A stretch of 5,627 nucleotides of DNA from RGIG3002 sp045546775 (GTDB taxonomy: Bacteria > Bacillota > Clostridia > Lachnospirales > Lachnospiraceae). Shown here one piece after another: positions 1 through 5,627 of the stretch; positions within the stretch are counted from its first letter, which is position 1, and each line of letters opens with the position of its first letter. The notes under the pieces are model-generated. The model was given only the letters and a program-made list of their open reading frames with translations. It was not told the DNA's origin and did no database searches. Made by a program: the position numbers and the translations under genes. The DNA lies in contig JAZQDM010000072.1 of NCBI GenBank assembly GCA_045546775.1, positions 1 to 5,627 of the forward strand, read 5' to 3'.

Positions 1-461
1 GTATGATTGCGCCGGGTAGAGTATTCCGTTCCGATGAAGTGGATGCTACACATTCCCCGTCTTTCCACCAGATTGAAGGACTTGTAATTGATAAAAATAT
101 TACATTTGCAGATTTGAAGGGAACACTTGCAGAGTTTGCAAAAGAGTTGTTTGGCGAACAGACAAAAGTAAAATTCAGACCTCATCATTTCCCGTTTACA
201 GAGCCGAGTGCGGAAGTGGATGTTACTTGCTTTAAATGTGGCGGAAGCGGCTGCCGTTTCTGCAAAGGCAGTGGCTGGATTGAAATTTTAGGTTGTGGTA
301 TGGTTCATCCGAATGTACTTAAGATGAGCGGTATTGACCCGGAAGAATATTCAGGCTTTGCGTTCGGAGTTGGTTTGGAGCGTATCGCACTGTTGAAATA
401 CGAAATTGATGATATGAGATTGTTATACGAAAACGATATCCGTTTCTTAAAACAGTTCTAA
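1..461 (+). CDS. pheS: Phenylalanyl-tRNA synthetase alpha subunit, C-terminal part (5' truncated by window edge)
   Basis: PheS carries the catalytic site of the alpha2beta2 enzyme that charges tRNA-Phe with phenylalanine in the cytoplasm. About 152 residues are visible, less than half of the roughly 340 usual for the family. The Met at base 3 is internal, because the class II motif 2 region (FRSDEVDATHSPSFHQIEGL, visible residues 8-27) follows at once; the true start lies upstream of the window. Further marks are RPHHFPFTEPS (59-69), a Cys-rich insert with C76, C79, C84 and C87, the EILGCGMVHPNVL block (94-106), and motif 3, GFAFGVGLERIALLK (118-132), whose Arg is the class II ATP-binding arginine. 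The end, RFLKQF, is a normal PheS terminus. pheT follows after 33 nt, the usual pheST order. Any leader or T-box would lie upstream, out of view. Identification is very secure. Confidence 0.97.
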   Translation, partial: MIAPGRVFRSDEVDATHSPSFHQIEGLVIDKNITFADLKGTLAEFAKELFGEQTKVKFRPHHFPFTEPSAEVDVTCFKCGGSGCRFCKGSGWIEILGCGMVHPNVLKMSGIDPEEYSGFAFGVGLERIALLKYEIDDMRLLYENDIRFLKQF

Positions 462-478
462 TAACGAAAAGCAATTGG

Positions 479-484
479 AAGGAG
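479..484 (+). promoter_or_regulatory. Shine-Dalgarno site of pheT
   Basis: AAGGAG lies 10 nt before the ATG at 495, in the 33-nt pheS-pheT gap. It is a near-consensus ribosome binding site and fixes the pheT start. No promoter-like pair or terminator hairpin is visible in this gap, which agrees with pheS and pheT sharing one transcript. Confidence 0.85.
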
Positions 485-494
485 CAAATTATAA

Positions 495-2915
495 ATGAAT
501 ACAGCATTATCATGGATAAAAGCATATGTACCGGAGCTTCAGTGTGAAGACCAGGAATATTTTGATAAAATGACTCTCAGCGGAACAAAAGTAGAAGGCT
601 ATGAGAGACTGGACAAAAACTTAGAAAAAATTGTAGTCGGCCAGATTGAAAAAATAGAGAGACATCCGGATGCAGACAAACTTATTGTATGTCAGGTAAA
701 TGTAGGTGCAGAGACGGTGCAGATTGTTACAGGTGCATCTAACGTAAACGAAGGCGATAAAGTGCCGGTTGTATTGGATGGCGGAAAAGTGGCAGGCGGT
801 CATGATGGCGGTCCGCTTCCGGAAGGCGGCATCAAAATTAAAGCCGGAAAGCTTCGCGGCGTTCCGTCCTACGGCATGATGTGTTCTATTGAAGAACTTG
901 GTTCTACAAGAGATATGTACCCGGAAGCACCGGAAGAAGGTATTTATATTTTTGGCGATGACGTGGAAGTGGGAAGCGATGCAATCGAACTTCTCGGACT
1001 TCGCGATACGGTTTTTGAGTACGAAGTTACTTCAAACCGTGTAGATTGCTACAGTGTGCTCGGTATTGCAAGAGAAGCGGCAGCTACATTTAGAAAACCG
1101 TTTGTACCGCCGGTTGTAGAAGTAAAAGGAAATGGTGAAGATGTAAACGATTACATTTCCGTAGAAGTAGAAGATACAGACCTTTGTACAAGATACTGTG
1201 CAAGAGTTTGCAAAAATATCAAAATCGGACCTTCTCCGAAATGGATGCAGAGAAGGCTTGCAGCAAGCGGTATCCGCCCGATTAATAACTTAGTAGATAT
1301 CACAAACTACGTAATGGAAGAGTACGGACAGCCTATGCATGCGTTTGATTTGGATACAATCGCAGGCAATAAAATCATTGTGCGTCGTGCAAAAGACGGA
1401 GAAGAATTCCAGACTTTGGACGGACAAATGCGTAAACTTGATTCCGAAATTTTGATGATTTGTGATGCGGAAAAAGAAATCGGCGTTGCCGGTATTATGG
1501 GTGGAGAAAACTCCAAAATTACCGATGATGTAAAGACAGTTCTTTTTGAGGCAGCAACGTTTAACGGACCAAATATCCGTAAGTCCGCAAAGAGACTCGG
1601 TCTTCGTACCGATGCTTCCGGCAAATTTGAAAAAGGACTTGACCCGAACAATGCAAAAGCAGCTATCGACCGTGCATGTCAGCTCATCGAAGAACTCGGC
1701 TGCGGTGAAGTAGTATCCGGAACAGTGGATGTTTGCGAGCCGATCAAAGAAAATCCGGCCATTGCATTTGAACCGGAAAAAATTAATAAATTCCTCGGAA
1801 CAGATATTTCCAAAGAAGAGATGCTTTCTATTTTCAAAATGTTAGAGCTTTCTTATAACGAAGAGACAAACGAAATTACAGCACCTTCTTTCCGTCAGGA
1901 TGTAAACTGCTTTGCAGATGTTGCAGAGGAAGTGGCAAGATTTTATGGTTATGACCAGATTCCGGTTTCTCTTCCGAGCGGTGAAGCGACAACAGGTAAG
2001 TTGTCCTTCAAGATGCGTGTAGAAGCAAAAGCAAGAGAAATTGCGGAATTCTGCGGATTTTCACAGGGTATGACATACTCCTTTGAAAGCCCGAAAGTAT
2101 TTGATAAATTATTAATTTCCGAAGAGAATGCATGTAGAAATACTGTAAAAATTTCCAATCCGTTGGGAGAAGATTTTTCCATTATGAGAACTTTGCCTCT
2201 CAATGGTATGTTAACAAGCCTTTCTACAAACTATAACAGAAGAAACAAAAATGTCCGCCTCTACGAGCTTGGCAACATTTATTTGCCGAAGCAGGTTCCG
2301 GTTACGGAGCTTCCGGAAGAGAGAATGCAGTTTACACTCGGTATGTACGGAGACGGCGACTTCTTTACCATGAAAGGTGTTGTGGAAGAGTACTTTGAAT
2401 GCATTGGCATGACAAAGAAAGTTTCTTATGACCCGAATGCCGGTAAAGAATTTTTACATCCGGGACGTCAGGCTTCCATCACATATGATGGTGTGTTAGT
2501 CGGATATTTGGGCGAAGTGCATCCGGAAGTACTGGATAATTACAATATTGGTACAAAGGCATATGTAGCAGTATTGGATATGCCGGAAGTTGTAAAATTT
2601 GCTTCCTTTGACCGTAAATACGTAGGCATTGCAAAATATCCGGCAGTGACACGTGATATCAGTATGGTAGTGCCGAAAACAATTTTAGTAGGTCAGATTG
2701 AAGCTATGATTGAACAGCGTGGCGGCAAGATTTTGGAATCTTACGAATTGTTTGATATTTATGAAGGAGCACAGATTAAAGAAGGATTCAAATCTGTTGC
2801 ATATTCCATTTCCTTCCGTGCAAAAGACAGAACTTTGGAAGATGCTGACGTAACAGCAGCAATGAAGAAGATTTTGAATGGTTTAGAGAGTCTTGGTATT
2901 GAACTTAGACAGTAA
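495..2915 (+). CDS. pheT: Phenylalanyl-tRNA synthetase beta subunit, complete
   Basis: PheT partners PheS in the phenylalanyl-tRNA synthetase tetramer; it binds tRNA and, in the family, hydrolyses mischarged Tyr-tRNA-Phe. The 806 residues match the usual bacterial length of about 800. Approximate domain order: EMAP-like OB-fold tRNA-binding domain (44-155; VGQIEKIERHPDADKL at 48-63, GASNV, SYGMMCSIEELG); B3/4 editing domain (213-388; NYVMEEYGQPMHAFD at 271-285, GIMGG, FEAATF, RTDASGKFEKGLDP at 371-384); B5 domain (408-478); catalytic-like core (490-700; NPLGEDFSIMRTLPLNGML at 555-573); FDX-ACB anticodon-arm domain (713-806; KYPAVTRDISMVVP). By recall of the E. coli enzyme, editing-pocket positions appear kept (H282, E352, T372, A374), so editing is inferred to be active. 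A Gly-rich stretch at 96-112 is slightly longer than in E. coli. The start is set by a strong AAGGAG and the typical MNTALSWIKAYVPEL beginning. No frameshift is seen. Confidence 0.98.
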   Translation: MNTALSWIKAYVPELQCEDQEYFDKMTLSGTKVEGYERLDKNLEKIVVGQIEKIERHPDADKLIVCQVNVGAETVQIVTGASNVNEGDKVPVVLDGGKVAGGHDGGPLPEGGIKIKAGKLRGVPSYGMMCSIEELGSTRDMYPEAPEEGIYIFGDDVEVGSDAIELLGLRDTVFEYEVTSNRVDCYSVLGIAREAAATFRKPFVPPVVEVKGNGEDVNDYISVEVEDTDLCTRYCARVCKNIKIGPSPKWMQRRLAASGIRPINNLVDITNYVMEEYGQPMHAFDLDTIAGNKIIVRRAKDGEEFQTLDGQMRKLDSEILMICDAEKEIGVAGIMGGENSKITDDVKTVLFEAATFNGPNIRKSAKRLGLRTDASGKFEKGLDPNNAKAAIDRACQLIEELGCGEVVSGTVDVCEPIKENPAIAFEPEKINKFLGTDISKEEMLSIFKMLELSYNEETNEITAPSFRQDVNCFADVAEEVARFYGYDQIPVSLPSGEATTGKLSFKMRVEAKAREIAEFCGFSQGMTYSFESPKVFDKLLISEENACRNTVKISNPLGEDFSIMRTLPLNGMLTSLSTNYNRRNKNVRLYELGNIYLPKQVPVTELPEERMQFTLGMYGDGDFFTMKGVVEEYFECIGMTKKVSYDPNAGKEFLHPGRQASITYDGVLVGYLGEVHPEVLDNYNIGTKAYVAVLDMPEVVKFASFDRKYVGIAKYPAVTRDISMVVPKTILVGQIEAMIEQRGGKILESYELFDIYEGAQIKEGFKSVAYSISFRAKDRTLEDADVTAAMKKILNGLESLGIELRQ

Positions 2916-2925
2916 GTGATAGTAT

Positions 2926-2954
2926 GTCCTGCGAAATCTATGATTTCGCGGGAC
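2926..2954 (+). terminator. Strong intercistronic hairpin, terminator-like but with only a short U run
   Basis: Bases 2926-2938 pair with 2942-2954 as a 13-bp stem around a TAT loop. Twelve pairs are Watson-Crick and one (T2930-G2950) is a wobble that forms only in + strand RNA; the - strand RNA would have an A/C mismatch there. The stem begins 10 nt after the pheT stop and is followed by TTTAAAC, so the U tract is only three bases. It may be a weak or leaky terminator, or an mRNA processing or stability element between pheST and the downstream aminopeptidase. The structure is directly visible; the role is inferred. Confidence 0.5.
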
Positions 2955-2964
2955 TTTAAACAAG

Positions 2965-2969
2965 AAAGG
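2965..2969 (+). promoter_or_regulatory. Shine-Dalgarno site deciding the aminopeptidase start
   Basis: AAAGG sits 12 nt before the ATG at 2982. The reading frame is open back to a GTG at 2916, but that start has no such site: its upstream bases are the pheT 3' end. The extension would also run through the hairpin at 2926-2954. The ATG at 2982 is therefore preferred. Confidence 0.65.
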
Positions 2970-2981
2970 CATGGTGAACGT

Positions 2982-4439
2982 ATGGAACAAAAAAACACAT
3001 GGGAACTATTTGACGAAAAACAATTACAGGAAGTAGAGACACTTTCCAAAGAATACATGGATTTTTTGGATCATGGAAAAACAGAGCGTGAATGCGTTGA
3101 CACGATTGTTAACTTGATTGAAAAAGAAGGTTACAGAGAGTTAGAAACTTTAGTAAAAGAAGGTGCCAAATTAAAACAAGGTGACAAAGTTTATGCGGTG
3201 TGCATGAATAAAACCGTTGCTATGTTTCAGATTGGCAGCAAGCCGTTTAGTGCCGGTATGAATATATTAGGTGCGCATTTGGATTCGCCGCGCCTTGACG
3301 TAAAACAAAATCCGCTCTTTGAAGAAGGTGGATTTGCGTACCTTGACACACATTATTACGGCGGCGTCAAAAAATACCAGTGGGTGACGATTCCTCTTGC
3401 GCTTCACGGTGTTATCATCAAAAAAGATGGTACTTGTGTGGAAATCAACTTAGGGGAAGAAGAGGACGATCCGGTATTCTTTATATCAGATTTGCTCATT
3501 CATCTTGCCGGTGAGCAGCTTGATAAAAAAGCGGCAAAAGTGATTGAAGGCGAAGCCCTTGATTTGATTGTCGGTAATAAGCCGATTCTCATCAAAAAAG
3601 ACGAGAAAAAGAATGATGCTGCAGACGACGCAGAGGCTTCAGATGGAAAAGACAACGGAAAAGAAAGCGGCACAAACGCAGTGAAAAAAGGCGTTTTGGC
3701 GATTTTAAAAGAACTGTATGATGTGGAGGAAGAAGATTTCCTTTCCGCAGAATTGGAAGTAGTTCCGGCAGGAAAAGCAAGAGAAGCAGGCCTCGACAGA
3801 AGTATGATTCTTGCCTACGGACAGGATGACCGAGTGTGTGCGTTTACATCTGTAAAAGCAATGCTTGAGACAAAAGAAACAGACCGTACTGCATGTTGCA
3901 TTTTGGTGGACAAAGAAGAAATTGGCAGCGTTGGTGCTACCGGTATGCAGTCTAAGTTTTTTGAAAATGTGTTGGCAGAAGTGATGAATCTTGCAGGAGA
4001 ATACAGTGAGCTTAACGTAAGAAGATGTCTGGCTGCATCTTGCATGCTTTCTTCCGATGTAAGTGCCGGCTTTGACCCCAGCTATGCTTCTTGTTTTGAA
4101 AAGAAAAATGCCGCATTTTTAGGGGCAGGTATGGTGTTTAACAAGTTTACGGGTGCCAGAGGAAAATCCGGTTCCAACGATGCCAACGCAGAGTATATGG
4201 CCCATATCCGTCATATTTTTGAGCAAGATAACATCAATTTCCAGACCGCAGAGCTTGGTAAAGTAGATGTGGGCGGTGGCGGAACGATTGCCTATATTCT
4301 TGCATTGTACGGCATGAATGTTATTGACAGCGGTGTGGCAGTATTAAATATGCATGCGCCGTGGGAAGCCACAAGTAAGGCAGATTTATATGAGACTAAG
4401 AGAGGTTATGCAACCTTTTTGAAACGTGCAGAATTGTAA
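2982..4439 (+). CDS. M18-family zinc aminopeptidase (aspartyl aminopeptidase/aminopeptidase I type)
   Basis: This 485-residue protein is recognised as a peptidase family M18 metallo-aminopeptidase, cytosolic enzymes that use two metal ions, usually zinc, to remove N-terminal residues from peptides. The expected metal and catalytic motifs are present in order: GAHLDSPR (97-104, ligand H99), GQDDRV (280-285, bridging Asp 282 or 283), DKEEIGS (310-316, E312 general base and E313 ligand), SSDVSAGFDPSY (357-368, ligand D359) and NMHAPWE (456-462, ligand H458). All are intact, so it should be active. There is no signal peptide or membrane segment. A charged, low-complexity insert at about 205-236 makes it longer than the roughly 450-460 residues I recall for compact bacterial members. 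It follows pheT by 66 nt and precedes queA by 17 nt. Peptide recycling is the likely role; the preferred N-terminal residue cannot be read from sequence, so no symbol is given. Confidence 0.9.
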   Translation: MEQKNTWELFDEKQLQEVETLSKEYMDFLDHGKTERECVDTIVNLIEKEGYRELETLVKEGAKLKQGDKVYAVCMNKTVAMFQIGSKPFSAGMNILGAHLDSPRLDVKQNPLFEEGGFAYLDTHYYGGVKKYQWVTIPLALHGVIIKKDGTCVEINLGEEEDDPVFFISDLLIHLAGEQLDKKAAKVIEGEALDLIVGNKPILIKKDEKKNDAADDAEASDGKDNGKESGTNAVKKGVLAILKELYDVEEEDFLSAELEVVPAGKAREAGLDRSMILAYGQDDRVCAFTSVKAMLETKETDRTACCILVDKEEIGSVGATGMQSKFFENVLAEVMNLAGEYSELNVRRCLAASCMLSSDVSAGFDPSYASCFEKKNAAFLGAGMVFNKFTGARGKSGSNDANAEYMAHIRHIFEQDNINFQTAELGKVDVGGGGTIAYILALYGMNVIDSGVAVLNMHAPWEATSKADLYETKRGYATFLKRAEL

Positions 4440-4442
4440 AAT

Positions 4443-4449
4443 AAGTGAG
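4443..4449 (+). promoter_or_regulatory. Weak Shine-Dalgarno-like site of queA
   Basis: AAGTGAG, an imperfect match to AAGGAGG, ends 7 nt before the ATG at 4457. It favours 4457 over the other in-frame ATG at 4466, which has only AGATAGAAC and ATGGAACAA upstream. With the aminopeptidase stop only 17 nt away, translational coupling could help initiation. Confidence 0.45.
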
Positions 4450-4456
4450 ATAGAAC

Positions 4457-5491
4457 ATGGAACAAATGAACAAAAGAGATTTTTATTTTGATCTTCCGGA
4501 GGAACTGATTGCCCAGGACCCTCTGGAGGACCGTTCCAGCTCCCGGTTGCTCATGTTAAACAAAGCGACAGGAGAAGTGGAACATCATATATTTAAAGAC
4601 GTAGTTTCGTATTTACAGCCCGGGGACTGTCTCGTGCTTAACAATACAAAGGTTATTCCGGCGCGCCTTTTGGGAAGCAAAGCGGATACCGGCGGTGCGG
4701 TGGAAGTGCTTTTGTTAAAGCGCCATCAGGACGATGTGTGGGAAACACTTGTAAAACCCGGAAAAAAAGCAAAACCCGGGACAAAGCTTGTGTTTGGCGA
4801 TGGAATTTTAAAAGCGGAAGTATTGGAGACGGTGGAAGAAGGAAACCGTTTGATTCGGTTTTCGTACGATGGTATTTTTGAAGAGGTGTTGGACCGTTTG
4901 GGTGAAATGCCCCTTCCACCATATATTACACACAAATTGCAGGACAAAACACGTTACCAGACCGTGTATGCAAAATACGAAGGGTCTGCGGCAGCACCTA
5001 CGGCAGGACTCCATTTTACGAAAGAATTGCTTTCTGCCATCGAAGAAAAAGGTGTGAAAATCGCCTATGTAACGCTTCATGTCGGACTTGGAACCTTCCG
5101 CCCGGTGAAAGTGGACAATATTTTGGAACATCATATGCATTCGGAGTATTACGAAATTTCCAAAGAGAGTGCAGACTTGATTAACGAGACGAAGCAAAAT
5201 GGCGGTCGCGTTATTTGTGTGGGCACAACAAGTTGTAGAACGGTGGAGAGTGCGGCAACCGCTGAAGGACTTGTAAAAGCCGGTTGTGACAATACGGAAA
5301 TTTTTATTTATCCCGGATATCAATTTAAAGTGCTGGATGCTTTGATTACCAATTTTCATTTGCCGGAGTCTACACTTGTTATGCTTGTATCGGCGCTTGC
5401 CGGAAGAGAAAACGTACTGAATGCCTACCAAAAAGCAATAGAAGAAAAGTATCGTTTCTTTAGTTTTGGCGATGCAATGTTTATACAATAA
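4457..5491 (+). CDS. queA: S-adenosylmethionine:tRNA ribosyltransferase-isomerase (queuosine synthesis), complete
   Basis: QueA transfers and isomerises the ribosyl part of S-adenosylmethionine onto 7-aminomethyl-7-deazaguanine at the wobble position of GUN-anticodon tRNAs, giving epoxyqueuosine. The 344 residues fit the family length (about 340-355). Family blocks in order: FDLPEELIAQDP (11-22), VLNNTKVIPARLLG (60-73), GEMPLPPYI (149-157), YQTVYA (168-172 region), GSAAAPTAGLHFT (176-188), LHVGLGTFRPV (207-217), VGTTSCRTVES (255-265), IYPGYQFKVLDALITNFHLP (284-303), and a C-terminal FFSFGDAMFI. No key block is missing. The ATG at 4457 is preferred; a start three codons later (4466) is possible and would change only the first residues. 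Tight spacing to the aminopeptidase gene implies a shared transcript. The usual partner tgt does not begin within the 136 nt that follow. Confidence 0.97.
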   Translation: MEQMNKRDFYFDLPEELIAQDPLEDRSSSRLLMLNKATGEVEHHIFKDVVSYLQPGDCLVLNNTKVIPARLLGSKADTGGAVEVLLLKRHQDDVWETLVKPGKKAKPGTKLVFGDGILKAEVLETVEEGNRLIRFSYDGIFEEVLDRLGEMPLPPYITHKLQDKTRYQTVYAKYEGSAAAPTAGLHFTKELLSAIEEKGVKIAYVTLHVGLGTFRPVKVDNILEHHMHSEYYEISKESADLINETKQNGGRVICVGTTSCRTVESAATAEGLVKAGCDNTEIFIYPGYQFKVLDALITNFHLPESTLVMLVSALAGRENVLNAYQKAIEEKYRFFSFGDAMFIQ

Positions 5492-5529
5492 GACGAAAAT
5501 CGCTTTAAATCTTACGGAATTAGCAATAA

Positions 5530-5564
5530 AATGGCGAATTTGAAAAAAATGTAAATTTGCTATT
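5530..5564 (+). terminator. Weak AU-rich hairpin after queA, possible operon terminator
   Basis: Bases 5530-5541 pair with 5553-5564 as a 12-bp stem with an 11-nt A-rich loop. Two of the pairs (5533-5561 and 5536-5558) are G-U wobbles in + strand RNA and would be A/C mismatches in - strand RNA, so the fold favours the queA transcript. It starts 38 nt after the queA stop and is followed by GGATTTTG, a short U run, so as an intrinsic terminator it is weak. An alternative 6-bp pairing (5521-5526 with 5557-5562) competes with it. Confidence 0.4.
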
Positions 5565-5584
5565 GGATTTTGTCGAAAAGTATG

Positions 5585-5627
5585 CTAATAAGTCGGATCG
5601 TAGCCATGTCGTTCTGTGAGCCAAGGA
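5585..5627 (-). CDS. Possible C-terminal end of an unidentified convergent gene
   Basis: On the - strand, one frame reads in from the window edge as PWLTERHGYDPTY and then stops (TAG at 5587-5585). The short peptide looks protein-like, with mixed polar and aromatic residues, and it would place a gene tail-to-tail with queA with 93 nt between the stops, where the hairpin at 5530-5564 lies. I do not recognise the family. Only 13 residues are visible, and two other frames across the same bases are also open (one on each strand), so this is a tentative call. Confidence 0.35.
   Translation of the reverse strand, partial: PWLTERHGYDPTY

Noticed and set aside
1307..1651. 114-codon open frame on the - strand inside pheT
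   Set aside because: It lies opposite the conserved B3/4 editing domain of pheT, has no family resemblance, and is best explained as a by-product of pheT codon use.
2916..2981. N-terminal extension of the aminopeptidase from GTG 2916
   Set aside because: It has no suitable ribosome binding site, runs through a strong hairpin, and the ATG at 2982 has a Shine-Dalgarno at good distance.
4808..5488. 226-codon open frame on the - strand opposite queA
   Set aside because: It lies wholly antisense to a complete, well-conserved queA; its translation is rich in Cys, His, Phe and Arg with no recognisable motif, as expected of a shadow frame.
5557..5586. Promoter-like pair TTGCTA and TATGCT with an 18-nt spacer after queA
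   Set aside because: Each element matches consensus at only four of six positions in very AT-rich DNA, and no clear + strand gene follows, so chance is the better explanation.
5582..5627. Open + strand frame from ATG 5582 (MLISRIVAMSFCEPR) running off the edge
   Set aside because: No Shine-Dalgarno precedes either ATG, and the peptide is too short to recognise; the opposite-strand tail reading is somewhat more convincing.
5591..5627. Possible start of a riboswitch or small RNA at the window end
   Set aside because: I compared it mentally with common riboswitch, T-box, SRP and RNase P signatures and found no match; only 37 nt are visible.

Overview
The window looks like an ordinary chromosomal housekeeping segment from an anaerobic Firmicute, most likely a clostridial bacterium of the Lachnospiraceae type. 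This rests on the moderately AT-rich, AGA- and GAA-rich coding style, the Firmicutes form of PheS with its Cys-rich insert, and the overall look of the proteins. It is an impression from reading, not a phylogenetic result.

Layout, all on the + strand until the last bases: the 3' part of pheS (1-461); a 33-nt gap with a strong Shine-Dalgarno; complete pheT (495-2915); a 66-nt gap holding a strong 13-bp hairpin (2926-2954); a complete M18-family zinc aminopeptidase (2982-4439); a 17-nt gap; complete queA (4457-5491). About 93 nt of AT-rich spacer follow, with a weak hairpin (5530-5564). The final 43 nt may hold the C-terminal end of an unidentified gene on the - strand, convergent with queA.

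Functionally, pheS and pheT encode the two subunits of phenylalanyl-tRNA synthetase, queA makes the queuosine precursor in tRNA anticodons, and the aminopeptidase recycles peptides to amino acids. All relate to translation or amino acid supply. Same strand and short spacing suggest co-transcription, although the hairpin after pheT may reduce or process the downstream message.

No mobile element, CRISPR array, tRNA or rRNA gene, or obviously novel system is visible. The items most worth a second look are the intercistronic hairpin, the strand-biased hairpin after queA, the tandem DnaJ-like CxxCxGxG motifs in PheS, the charged insert in the aminopeptidase, and the possible convergent gene tail.
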